Shown here piece by piece: positions 1 to 8,235 of a stretch of DNA of 64,000 bases (within the stretch, counting starts at the first letter, position 1; the number at the start of each line of letters is the position of its first letter). Source of the stretch: Streptomyces sp. A0958. Its GTDB lineage: Bacteria > Actinomycetota > Actinomycetes > Streptomycetales > Streptomycetaceae. The position numbers were made by a program, and so were the translations under genes. The stretch lies in NCBI RefSeq assembly GCF_004795035.1, contig NZ_SSBK01000029.1, positions 1 through 64,000 on the forward strand, written 5' to 3'. The notes under the pieces were generated by a model. That model searched no databases and was not told where the DNA came from. It worked only from the letters and a program-made list of their open reading frames with translations.

Positions 1-1693
1 CGGACGCGGGAGGCGGACCGGCGGGCAGCGCCCCCGGAGCGCCCCCGGGCGGGGTCGCCGCGGCGGGCGGGACGGGCGACGAGTGCGCCGGGGCACCCGC
101 CGTGCCCCGCCGGCGCCCGAAGAACCCGGAGCCGCCGGACGCGGCTCCGCGGGCGCCGAGGAGCGACACCTCGCCCGTCGGGGCGGCGAACAGCTCCGTG
201 TCGGTGACCCGCAGCTCCGCGCCGAACAGCGTCGAAAGAGCCGGGCGCGGGCGGCCCGTCTGAAGCGACACCACCTCCCGCAGCACACCCGTCAGCTGCT
301 CGGCCATCTCCGCCGCCGAGGCGAACCGCCGGGCCGGGTCCGGGTCGGTGGCCCGCACCAGGAGCCGGTAGAACGACTCGTAGGTCCGGAACACCTCGAT
401 GTTGTCCGGGTCCGGCAGCGAGTCCACGAAGACGTTCGTGTACCCCTGGAAGTCGAAGGTGAGCACCGCCAGCGTGCGGGCCACCGTGTACAGGTCGGAG
501 GCGACCGACGGGCCCAGCTCCGCGACCTCCGGCGCCTGGTAGCCGACCGTGCCGTAGATCGCCGACTCGTCGTCGTCCATCCGGCGGACCGCGCCCATGT
601 CGATGAGCTTCAGCTGGTCCTCGGTCTGGATCGCGTTGTCGACCTTGAAGTCGCAGTACAGCAGGTTGCGGCTGTGCAGGTGGCCCAGCGCCTCCAGGGC
701 CTCGATGCCGAACGCGCACGCCTGCTCGACCGGCAGCGGGTCCCGCTTCCCGGACGGTGTGCGGCGCTCGTTGGCGATCTCCTTGAGCGCCTTGCCGCCG
801 ACGTACTCCATGACGATGTACCCGTCCAGCGAACCGGTCCGCTGGTCCAGGTGCTCGACGAAGTTGTAGATGCGCACGATGTTGGAGTGCTCGATCTCGG
901 CGAGGAACCGACGCTCCGAGATGGCCGCCGCCATGGCGTCCTGGTCACCCGTGTCGAGCAGGCCCTTGAGGACCACCCACCGGTCGGAGACCGCCCGGTC
1001 CACCGCGAGATAGACCCAGCCGAGCCCGCCGTGCGCCAGACAGCCCGCCACCTCGTACTGCCCGTGGACGACATCGCCCGCCCGGAGCTTGGGCACGAAG
1101 GAGTACGGGTGGCCGCACTTGGTGCAGAACCCCTCGGTGCGGCCCGGCCGGTCGCCCCGGGACCGGCCCACCGGCGCCCCGCAGTCCGAACGCGAACAGA
1201 ACCGTTTGCGCTCGGGCACCTCCGGGTTCTCCATCACGGCGGTACGCGGATCGGGGCGCGGCACGTCCGGCACCTGCACCAGACCGGCGCCGAGCCGGTT
1301 GCGGCCCGACGCGTTGGTCGACCTGGCCGAGGAACGCACCGAGACCGAATGCGAGGCCGTCCCGCCGGACAGCGACCGCGAGAGCCGCCCCGACACCGAA
1401 CGCCGCGAGGTCGACGAACGCGACGAGGACCGCGAGGAGGCCCGCGACGAGGCCTGCGAACCGCTGCGGGCCGAGGAACTGTCGCTGCCCCGGCTGCTCG
1501 CCCGCCCGCCGCCCGCGATCCCGGTCGGCGGCGAACTCACCATCCCCTCCCCGAGTTCTCGGCTTCGCTCGAACGGGGGAGACCCCACTGGCGACACGAC
1601 GGGTGCCAGACCGCAGGTGTCGCAGTACAGCTCGCCGCCGCCCATGTCCTCGTAACTGCCCTCGCACGCGGGGCGCTGGCACTGCGTACTCAT
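1..1693 (-). CDS. pknG: PknG-type serine/threonine protein kinase (C-terminus outside the window)
   Basis: Soluble kinase; in mycobacteria and corynebacteria PknG controls 2-oxoglutarate/glutamate metabolism by phosphorylating the FHA protein GarA/OdhI (family knowledge). The visible 564 residues begin with ATG at 1693. Cysteines 5, 10, 24 and 27 form a small zinc-ribbon-like N-terminus, followed by a striking Ser/Arg-rich low-complexity stretch (about residues 64-124), then a rubredoxin-like metal site (C166, C171, C190, C193). The kinase domain has a Gly-rich loop at about 218-225, Lys243, the catalytic loop YCDFKVDN (Asp348) and DMG (Asp365) in place of DFG, all PknG-like variants. The C-terminal region turns Ala/Gly/Pro-rich and leaves the window; the usual TPR domain should lie beyond base 1. 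Last visible gene of the glnX-glnH operon. Confidence 0.93.
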   Translation of the reverse strand, partial: MSTQCQRPACEGSYEDMGGGELYCDTCGLAPVVSPVGSPPFERSRELGEGMVSSPPTGIAGGGRASSRGSDSSSARSGSQASSRASSRSSSRSSTSRRSVSGRLSRSLSGGTASHSVSVRSSARSTNASGRNRLGAGLVQVPDVPRPDPRTAVMENPEVPERKRFCSRSDCGAPVGRSRGDRPGRTEGFCTKCGHPYSFVPKLRAGDVVHGQYEVAGCLAHGGLGWVYLAVDRAVSDRWVVLKGLLDTGDQDAMAAAISERRFLAEIEHSNIVRIYNFVEHLDQRTGSLDGYIVMEYVGGKALKEIANERRTPSGKRDPLPVEQACAFGIEALEALGHLHSRNLLYCDFKVDNAIQTEDQLKLIDMGAVRRMDDDESAIYGTVGYQAPEVAELGPSVASDLYTVARTLAVLTFDFQGYTNVFVDSLPDPDNIEVFRTYESFYRLLVRATDPDPARRFASAAEMAEQLTGVLREVVSLQTGRPRPALSTLFGAELRVTDTELFAAPTGEVSLLGARGAASGGSGFFGRRRGTAGAPAHSSPVPPAAATPPGGAPGALPAGPPPAS

Positions 1694-1787
1694 GTTCGTT
1701 CCCCCTTTTCGCCCCGCCGCCTCGGCGGCCTCGACGGTCCGTCACTCCTGCTCATGCCCGCTGTGCGCTCCCCGGGCCCGGGCCGTC

Positions 1788-3125
1788 TCACGGATGCCCC
1801 CGCCGGTCCTGCGGGCCGGACGCCCCCCGGCCTCCGCCCAGCAGCTCCAGCGCGGCGTCCTGATAGCGCTGCACGGCCTGCGCGGCGACCCGCAGATCGC
1901 ACGGGGCGCTCCACAGCATCCGGCGCGCCGCGTCGTAGCGCTCGATGAGGACCGGGTCCTCCGCCAGGCCGTGCCGCGCCACCTTCGCCTTGTACGCGTC
2001 GAGCCGGCCGCGCAGCTCCGCCCGGACGGCCAGCGGCGCGGTGACCGCCGTCAGCTGCTCCCGGGCCCGCAGCAACTCCTCCTCGGCCTCCCGCTCCAGG
2101 GTCTCCAGGAGCGGCGAGAGGCGGTGCCAGCGGGCGTGCCTGCGATACTCCGACGCGGCCGCCAGGCGCTCCTGAAGGGCGGTCGGCGGGCCGTTGACCG
2201 CGGGCACCTCGGACGCGGCGATCTTGGCCAGCACCTCGCCGCGCGCCACCCGGGCCTCGGCCAGCGTGCGGTCCGCCCGGGAGAGCACGTCGCGCAGGTG
2301 CACGAGGCGCTGTTCGGCGTCCTGCCGGACGGCGAGCACCGCCTCGACCTCGCGCCGCACGTCCTCCAGCGCCCGGGCCGCCCGGTCGTAGCGCGTGGTG
2401 TCGGGGCGCCCGCCGCCGGGCGCCGCGCTGCCGGGGCCCGGCAGCCAGAACGCCAGCGGGTCCGAGACCACCTGGGCCCGCAGCGTGGCCAGCTCCTCGG
2501 TGATCGACTCCAGGTCGTCGCCCGCGGGGTGCTCCCCGGGCCGTACGCCCACCGAGTGCGCCAGCGAGTGGGTGCGGCGCAGTTCGGCGGCGAGGAGGTC
2601 TATGCGGGCGGGCATCGCCGACCACACGGCGTCGGAGGCGACGACCATGTCGAGGGCGCGCGCGTACAGCCCGTTCATCCGGGAGACCAGCTCCTCCAGC
2701 GTGAACCGCTCGGAGAGCCGGGCCGGGCCGCTGACCGACGGGTCGTGCCCGGCCGCCGCGTGCGCCACCGTGACCCCCTGGCCGCGCAGCAGCTCGGTCA
2801 GGGCCGTCAGGTCGTCCCGGTTGGGGTGGCGGCGTCTGGCCCGCACCTCGCGCGCCTCGTTCAGCACGGCCGCGTACGCGTCGAAGTAGCTCCACAGCAG
2901 CGTGATCGACTGCTCGGTGACGGTCCACCGCTCCTTGGTGACACCGGTCAGCTCGGCGCCCTCCAGGAGGCGGCGGCCGGCGTGGTCCTGGAGGGCGAGG
3001 AGAGAGGTCTCGATCGCCTCGTGCTCCGCGCCGAGCCGGGCCAGCGCACGGTCGGCCTCGTCCCGGTCCATGACCGGGCCGGGGGGCCGTGCCGCGTAGC
3101 TGGGGAAGGGGCCGGCGGCGCCCAT
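1788..3125 (-). CDS. Coiled-coil protein of unknown function within the glnX-glnH-pknG operon
   Basis: I do not recognise a named family. The 445-residue protein has no signal peptide or membrane segment and is rich in Ala, Glu, Arg and Leu with long heptad-like helices throughout, so it is probably a cytoplasmic helical or coiled-coil scaffold. The chosen ATG at 3125 has a GGAGAGG ribosome site a few bases upstream; an internal Met at about residue 19 (MDRDEADRALA) is an alternative. It lies between glnH and pknG, about 83 bases after glnH and 95 bases before pknG, on the same strand. Known mycobacterial glnX-glnH-pknG operons lack this gene, so a role as partner or adaptor of PknG signalling is inference from position only. 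Confidence 0.85.
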   Translation of the reverse strand: MGAAGPFPSYAARPPGPVMDRDEADRALARLGAEHEAIETSLLALQDHAGRRLLEGAELTGVTKERWTVTEQSITLLWSYFDAYAAVLNEAREVRARRRHPNRDDLTALTELLRGQGVTVAHAAAGHDPSVSGPARLSERFTLEELVSRMNGLYARALDMVVASDAVWSAMPARIDLLAAELRRTHSLAHSVGVRPGEHPAGDDLESITEELATLRAQVVSDPLAFWLPGPGSAAPGGGRPDTTRYDRAARALEDVRREVEAVLAVRQDAEQRLVHLRDVLSRADRTLAEARVARGEVLAKIAASEVPAVNGPPTALQERLAAASEYRRHARWHRLSPLLETLEREAEEELLRAREQLTAVTAPLAVRAELRGRLDAYKAKVARHGLAEDPVLIERYDAARRMLWSAPCDLRVAAQAVQRYQDAALELLGGGRGASGPQDRRGHP

Positions 3126-3208
3126 CGATCACCTCTCCGCTCTCCCTGCCGGGCGGGGGCCCGGCAGGATCAGTGCTGCCACCCGCCGGCCCGCAACGGC
3201 CGGACGGA

Positions 3209-4252
3209 CTAGTCCCGGTACTTCGGCTCCGGCGGCGCCTTGATTCCCGGCAGGCCGTCCTCCAGCCAGTCGCGGTACGACTGCATCCAGAGGCTGGCCG
3301 TGCCACCGGCGCGGTAGTCGACCAGCACCTTGTTGACCCGGGCGACCAGGTCGTCGGCGCCCTTCTTCGCGGCCACGCCGTAGTACTCCTTGGTGAACGG
3401 GTCGCCCTTCAGCTCCACGGCCGGGTCCTGGGCGGCCTGGCCGGCGGCCAGCGCGTTGTCCGTGACGACCGCGTCGACCTCGCCCAGCTGGAGCCGCACC
3501 AGGCAGTCCAGCTGGTTGGGGACGGTGAGCTGGTCCTCGTCGGCCGCCGTGCCGTCGTGCTTGTCCTTGAAGACGGAGCCGAACGACTCCTTCTCCAGCG
3601 CCTCGTACGCCGTGGAGCCCTCCGCGGTGCAGATCCGCTTGCCGGCCAGCGAGGAGTTGAACCCGGTGATCGAGTGGTCCTCCTTCGCGGCGAGGACCTG
3701 CTGACCGGCCTGGAAGTAGGCCGTGGAGAACGAGACCTGCTTCAGCCGGGCGCAGTTGATCGTCATCGTCCGCACGACGACGTCGACCTGGTCGTTCTCC
3801 AGCGCGGCGATGCGCTGGTTGGTCGGAATCGCCCGGAAGATCACCTTGTCGCCGTCGCCGAGGATGTCCTTGGCGACGGCCCGCACCAGATCGATGTCGA
3901 AGCCTTCGAGGTTCCCGGACTCCGGGTTGCGAAAGCCCCACTGGAAGCTGTTCTGGTCGACGCCGGCGATGAGCTTGCCGCGCTCCTTGATGCGCCTGAC
4001 GGCGTCGCCGTCCACCTCGGAGGGCCGCAGGCTCGCCTCCGGGTCCGTGCAGGAATCGGCCCGCGTCTGGAGGGCGTGCGTCGCGCCGGGCCCCGTCAGC
4101 TGCGGGCCGAAGACGTCGTCACCGGCGTGGGAGAGGGGCAGCAGGGTCAGCGACGCCGTCAGCGCGCAGGCCGCGGCCATGGCGGTCACCCCGCCCCAGC
4201 CGCGCAGCCGGCGCAGTGGCCCGCGGCCCGTCCTCGGGTCGTTCGCTGTCAT
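3209..4252 (-). CDS. glnH: GlnH-like periplasmic amino-acid-binding protein
   Basis: Extracytoplasmic solute-binding protein of the polar amino acid family (SBP_bac_3). In mycobacteria GlnH binds aspartate/glutamate and passes the signal through GlnX to PknG rather than feeding a transporter. About 347 residues: basic N-terminus, one hydrophobic segment (about residues 17-38), then the two-lobed binding domain with recognisable blocks such as GKLIAGVDQNSFQWGFRNP, FDIDLVRAVAKDILGD and the C-terminal YYGVAAKKG. A cysteine sits inside the hydrophobic segment (MAAAC), so lipidation is possible but the lipobox is poor; cleavage after PLSHA is the alternative. ATG 4252 is preferred because AGGGGA precedes it; a GTG at 4267 overlapping the glnX stop is possible. 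No permease or ATPase gene is adjacent, which fits a sensor role. Confidence 0.88.
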   Translation of the reverse strand: MTANDPRTGRGPLRRLRGWGGVTAMAAACALTASLTLLPLSHAGDDVFGPQLTGPGATHALQTRADSCTDPEASLRPSEVDGDAVRRIKERGKLIAGVDQNSFQWGFRNPESGNLEGFDIDLVRAVAKDILGDGDKVIFRAIPTNQRIAALENDQVDVVVRTMTINCARLKQVSFSTAYFQAGQQVLAAKEDHSITGFNSSLAGKRICTAEGSTAYEALEKESFGSVFKDKHDGTAADEDQLTVPNQLDCLVRLQLGEVDAVVTDNALAAGQAAQDPAVELKGDPFTKEYYGVAAKKGADDLVARVNKVLVDYRAGGTASLWMQSYRDWLEDGLPGIKAPPEPKYRD

Positions 4253-4263
4253 CGCTTCCCCTG

Positions 4264-5664
4264 TCACCGGAACTCCGAGAGCCTGCGGTTGACCCCGACG
4301 ATCGCCGCGACCGCGCCCAGCACGGCCAGGACCGCCGCGCCGACGGGGAGGCCGTCCAGGGCGCCGCGGCCGTCCCGCGCGGCCTCGGTGAACTCGCTCT
4401 GCTCGTGCGCGAGCGCCTCGCGCAGGGCGTCGTCCACCTTCTTGAAGGACGCGCCCGTGGAGTTCTCCGAGCCGATGATCTGCTCCAGGGCGGCTTCGTA
4501 GTCGCCGGCGTCATCGGTCTTGCGGGCGGTCCGGTGGCGGCCCTGCCACTCGGTGACCGCCTTGGCCGCCGCCGCCACCGGCTTGCCGCCCTCGGTGTCA
4601 CCGGTGTCCGCGGCGAGCTTCGCCGCCCTGCCCAGCTCATCGCCGAGCGCCTTCATGCCCGTGGTGTAATCCGTCTCGTACTTGTCGTTCTTGCCGTCCG
4701 CGGTGAGCACCGCGCCCCGGGCGACCACCGTCAGGTTCTCGTCGGCGCGCGCCTTCAGCGAGTCGATGCGCGCCCGGTTGAGCACGTCCATGGACTGCTG
4801 CCCGTGCGAATCGGCCGTGGCCAGGTCGGAGCGGGCCACCGTGTGCCCCACCGCCAGCCACAGCAGCAACACCGTCGTCGCCGCCGTCGCGGCCACCAGA
4901 CCGTGGTTGAACACCCGGTTCGTACGGCGGTAGTTGCGCCGCTGCGCCCAGAACAGCACCGCCAGCGCGACGACGCCGATGCCGAGCGAGAAGAACGGCC
5001 GGGCCCGCGCGGAGTGCTGGTCCCCGTCGAGCCGGCCGGTCTCCGCCGCGTACAGCCGCTCGGCGGCCGGCAGCAGCTCGCCGGACATCTTCTGGTTCGC
5101 GTACCGGAGGTAGGCGCCGCCCAGCGGCAGCCCCTGCCGGTTGGTGGCGCGGGCGCGCTCGATCAGGCCCGTGTAGCGCGGCAGCCCCTCGTTGAGCGTG
5201 GTGATCTCGCGGCCGGACTCCGTCGAGGTGCCCGTGTTCGCCGCGGCCTTCACCAGCAGCCGGGACGCCTCCTCGATGTCCTTCGTGTACTGCTCGTGCA
5301 CCGCGCGCGGCTCCTGCGGCCCGGCCAGGAAGCCGCTCGCCGCCGCCGCGTCCGCGTCGGCCAGCGAGCGGTAGATGCCCGCCGCGTCCGCGCTGAGCGG
5401 CTGGCTGCGCTCCACCACGTCATTGGCCGCCGCCGCCCGGTCGCTGATCTCGAACGCCGTCACCGCCCCGAACGCCACGACGAGCAGCGCCAGTACGGCC
5501 CCGATGATCTGGAGCCGGCCCGGTTCGGTGGTCGCCGCGGCACGCAGCCGCTCGCCCACGACCGCGCGGGCGCTGTGCTGCGGCGGTACGGGTGCGGCCG
5601 CCGGTGCGGGCGGCTGCTCCGGCGCGCTGTGCGGCGCCCGGAGCACACTCGGCGGGTGTGTCAC
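4264..5664 (-). CDS. glnX: GlnX-like transmembrane sensor
   Basis: Membrane protein of 466 residues with four predicted membrane spans: near residues 45-65, then a long extracytoplasmic helical region, two spans near the middle (FFSLGIGVVALAVLFW and a second around VLLLWLAVG), a second extracytoplasmic helical region, and a last span near the C-terminus. This matches GlnX, which in mycobacteria links ligand-bound GlnH to PknG. The N-terminus is Pro/Ala-rich. GTG at 5664 is chosen because GGGGGAGG stands four bases before it; longer starts upstream lack such a site. First gene of the operon; the next gene starts within a few bases of its stop, so translational coupling is likely. Confidence 0.85.
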   Translation of the reverse strand: MTHPPSVLRAPHSAPEQPPAPAAAPVPPQHSARAVVGERLRAAATTEPGRLQIIGAVLALLVVAFGAVTAFEISDRAAAANDVVERSQPLSADAAGIYRSLADADAAAASGFLAGPQEPRAVHEQYTKDIEEASRLLVKAAANTGTSTESGREITTLNEGLPRYTGLIERARATNRQGLPLGGAYLRYANQKMSGELLPAAERLYAAETGRLDGDQHSARARPFFSLGIGVVALAVLFWAQRRNYRRTNRVFNHGLVAATAATTVLLLWLAVGHTVARSDLATADSHGQQSMDVLNRARIDSLKARADENLTVVARGAVLTADGKNDKYETDYTTGMKALGDELGRAAKLAADTGDTEGGKPVAAAAKAVTEWQGRHRTARKTDDAGDYEAALEQIIGSENSTGASFKKVDDALREALAHEQSEFTEAARDGRGALDGLPVGAAVLAVLGAVAAIVGVNRRLSEFR

Positions 5665-6001
5665 TCGACCTCCCCCTCGGTCACTGACGGCGGCCCGCCC
5701 CCCGGCCGATCGGAGGACTGGTACCCGGCCAGAAGTATGGCCGCAGGGACCGGCACACACATCCAGAACGTCTGGATCGAGCACCGGCCCGTACAGCGGC
5801 CGACCGTGGCCGGCCGCAGTCAACAGCATTCGATCAAGACCCGCGCCGTTGATCAAGGCGGACGACGGCACGATCCCCCGACGGACCGTCCTCCCCACCA
5901 TCAACACGTGCGGGGCGACCGATCGGTTCCCGTACGAGAAGGGCGCCCCGCAACCCGAAGGCTACGGGACGCCCCTGTGGACCCGGGCTGCTGTCCGCCC
6001 G
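5665..6001. promoter_or_regulatory. Control region upstream of glnX, 337 bp without a gene
   Basis: No convincing gene. It holds a perfect inverted repeat ATCCAGA-ACG-TCTGGAT at 5761-5777, a pair of GATCAAG direct repeats at 5832-5838 and 5851-5857 (19 bp apart start to start), and the terminator of the csn operon at 5941-5974. The repeats lie about 100-190 bp upstream of the glnX start and are plausible regulator-binding sites for the glnX operon. Confidence 0.5.
5941..5974 (-). terminator. Terminator after csnK
   Basis: Inverted repeat: GGGCGCCCCG at 5941-5950 pairs with CGGGACGCCC at 5965-5974 (one mismatch), loop of 14 bases. It lies 28 bases beyond the stop codon of the minus-strand sugar kinase, the last gene of the csn operon. 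Confidence 0.6.
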
Positions 6002-6970
6002 TCAGGCGTACTGCGCTCGCAGCCTGGCGTGCACCTCGGGCGCCGCTCCCGTGTGGTCCAGGCCCAGCAGCCCGGCGCCCAGCACGGGGGACTCCTGCAC
6101 CACCCGTACCACCGCCTTCGGGGCGCGGACCGCGAGGAGTTCGGTGATCCGGTCGTCCAACTGCGGGTGCCGGGCCGCCAGTACGCTGCCGCCCAGGAGC
6201 ACCGGGGCCTCCTCGCCGAGCAGCCCGAGGCGGGACAGCGCGACCGAGGCCAGCGCCACCACCTCATCGGCCAGCCGGTCCACCAGGGCGCGCGCGACCG
6301 GGTCGCCGGCCGCACTCGTCGCGAAGAGCACCGGCGTCAACTCGTGCCGGCGCTCCGGCTCGACGCGGCCCAGGTGCAGCGCCTCGATCAGCGCGTACAT
6401 CGAGCCGAGCCCGAAGTGGGCGGGGAGCGTACGGGCCAGCTCGGTCGGCTCGCCGCGCCCGTCCTCGGCCCGCGAGGCGAACCACATCGCCTCCTCGGAC
6501 AGCCCCGAACCGCCGCCCCAGTCACCGGAGATCCGGCCTATCGCGGGAAAGCGGGCGGTCCGCCCGTCCGGCACCATGCCGACGCAGTTGATCCCCGCGC
6601 CGCACACCACGGCCACCCCGCGCGGCTCGTCCACACCTGCCCGCAGGATCGCGAAGGTGTCGTTGCGCACCTCGACCGTGCGGCCCCAGCCGCGCGCCCC
6701 GATCGCCTCGGTCAGCTGCTCCTCCTCGACCGGCAGATCGGCGTTGGCGAGGCAGGCGGACACATGGGCGACCGCCCCGGTGTCCACGCCGGCCGAGGCC
6801 AGCACCCGTTCCACCGCCGAGCCGAGCACATCCACCGCCGTACCGACACCGACCACCGGCGGCTGGAACCCGCCGCCCCGGGCCGTGGACAGCACCGTGC
6901 CGTCCGCACCGATGAGTGCCACATCGGTCTTGCTGTTCCCCGCGTCGATCGCGAGGACCGAACCGTTCAC
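6002..6970 (-). CDS. csnK: BadF/BadG/BcrA/BcrD-type sugar (glucosamine or GlcNAc) kinase
   Basis: Cytoplasmic ATP-dependent kinase of the N-acetylglucosamine-kinase / BadF ATPase superfamily (322 residues). The phosphate-binding motif IDAGNSKTDVALIG is at the N-terminus, NDTFAILRAG and VVCGAGINCVG follow mid-protein, RISGDWGGGSGLSEEAM is the adenosine-side loop, and LLGGSVL is near the C-terminus. The GTG start at 6970 overlaps the stop of the GH4 gene by four bases (GTGA). It is the last gene of the operon and corresponds to csnK of the S. coelicolor chitosan-oligosaccharide operon. Its likely job is phosphorylating glucosamine or short oligomers released inside the cell; the exact substrate cannot be read from sequence. 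Confidence 0.85.
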   Translation of the reverse strand: MNGSVLAIDAGNSKTDVALIGADGTVLSTARGGGFQPPVVGVGTAVDVLGSAVERVLASAGVDTGAVAHVSACLANADLPVEEEQLTEAIGARGWGRTVEVRNDTFAILRAGVDEPRGVAVVCGAGINCVGMVPDGRTARFPAIGRISGDWGGGSGLSEEAMWFASRAEDGRGEPTELARTLPAHFGLGSMYALIEALHLGRVEPERRHELTPVLFATSAAGDPVARALVDRLADEVVALASVALSRLGLLGEEAPVLLGGSVLAARHPQLDDRITELLAVRAPKAVVRVVQESPVLGAGLLGLDHTGAAPEVHARLRAQYA

Positions 6971-8232
6971 GCCCACGGAAGGTGCTCCCGGTTGTGCGCG
7001 ATCAGCTTGTCGGTGAGCGCCTCGGCGTACTCGAACTGGCCGATCAGGGGGTGTGCGAGCAGCGCCTTGAACACCCGGTCGCGGCCCCCGTGCAGCGCGG
7101 CCCGCAGCGCCAGGTCCTCGTACGCCGTGACATTGCCGATCAGCCCCGCGTACAGCGGGTCCAGGGCCGGCACGGCGAGCGGCGTCGCGCCCGAGGCGTC
7201 GACCTTCGCCTGCACCTCGATCACCGCGTCGTCGGGCAGGAACGGCAGGGTGCCCCTGTTGTACGTGTTCACCACCTGGTGCGACGAGCCGCTGCCGCCG
7301 AGCAGAGCGGCCGCCAGGTCCACGGCCGCCTCCGAGTAGAAGGCGCCGCCGCGCTTGGCGAGCAGCGCGGGCTTCTCGTCCAGCGCCGGATCGCCGTACA
7401 TGGCGAGGAGTTCCTTCTCCATGGCGGCGACCTGGGCCGCCCGCGAGGGCTGAGTGCCCAGCTCGCGTACGACCTCGTCGTGCGCGTAGAAGTAGCGCAG
7501 GTAGTACGAGGGGACGACGCCGAGCCGGTCCACGATCGCGCGCGGCATGTGCAGGTCGTCCGCGATGGCGTCGCCGTGCTCGGCGATCAGCCGCGGCAGC
7601 ACGTCCTCGCCCCGGGGGCCGCCGAGGCGCACCCCCAGCTCCCAGGTCAGGTGGTTCAGCCCGACGTGGTCGAGGTGCACCTCGCCGGGGGTCACGTCGA
7701 GCAGCCGGGCGAACTTGCGCTGGAAGCCGATCGCCACGTTGCACAGGCCGACGGCCTTGTGCCCGGCCTGGAGCAGCGCGCGGGTGACGATGCCCACCGG
7801 GTTGGTGAAGTCGATGATCCAGGCGTCCGGGTTGGTGCGCCGGACCCGCTCGGCGATGTCCAGGACGACCGGGACGGTGCGCAGGGCCTTGGCGAGGCCG
7901 CCGGCCCCGGTGGTCTCCTGCCCGATGCAGCCGCACTCCAGCGGCCACGTCTCGTCCTGGTTGCGGGCGGCCTGGCCGCCGACGCGCAGCTGGAGCAGGA
8001 CGGCGTCGGCGCCGGCGACGCCCGCGTCGACGTCCGAGGTGGTGACGATGCGCCCCGGGTGGCCCTGCTTGGCGAAGATCCGCCGGGCGAGGCCGCCCAC
8101 GAGTTCGAGCCGGTCGGCGGCCGGGTCGACGAGGACCAGCTCCTCGACCGGCAGCGTGTCGCGCAGCCGGGCGAATCCGTCGATCAGTTCAGGGGTGTAG
8201 GTGGACCCGCCACCCACTACTGCGAGCTTCAT
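6967..8232 (-). CDS. csnH: GH4-family 6-phospho-glycosidase-like enzyme
   Basis: Glycoside hydrolase family 4 enzyme, 421 residues. These enzymes use NAD+ and a divalent metal to cleave glycosides through an oxidation/elimination route (family knowledge). Visible features: N-terminal dinucleotide-binding VVGGGSTYTPELIDGF, metal/substrate region IIDFTNPVGIVTRA and the metal-ligand motif GLCNVAIGFQRK with its Cys. The start is ATG 8232, three bases after the csnG stop, and the stop overlaps csnK. In the S. coelicolor csnR-K operon the equivalent gene is csnH. Annotated relatives are often called 6-phospho-beta-glucosidase, but the context suggests glucosaminides; whether substrates are phosphorylated is unknown. 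Confidence 0.88.
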   Translation of the reverse strand: MKLAVVGGGSTYTPELIDGFARLRDTLPVEELVLVDPAADRLELVGGLARRIFAKQGHPGRIVTTSDVDAGVAGADAVLLQLRVGGQAARNQDETWPLECGCIGQETTGAGGLAKALRTVPVVLDIAERVRRTNPDAWIIDFTNPVGIVTRALLQAGHKAVGLCNVAIGFQRKFARLLDVTPGEVHLDHVGLNHLTWELGVRLGGPRGEDVLPRLIAEHGDAIADDLHMPRAIVDRLGVVPSYYLRYFYAHDEVVRELGTQPSRAAQVAAMEKELLAMYGDPALDEKPALLAKRGGAFYSEAAVDLAAALLGGSGSSHQVVNTYNRGTLPFLPDDAVIEVQAKVDASGATPLAVPALDPLYAGLIGNVTAYEDLALRAALHGGRDRVFKALLAHPLIGQFEYAEALTDKLIAHNREHLPWA

Positions 8233-8235
8233 GAA

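Noticed and set aside
83..1948. Long plus-strand open frame opposite pknG
   Set aside because: Arg/Pro/Gly-rich product without motifs; the minus strand encodes a clear PknG kinase. It is a high-GC shadow.
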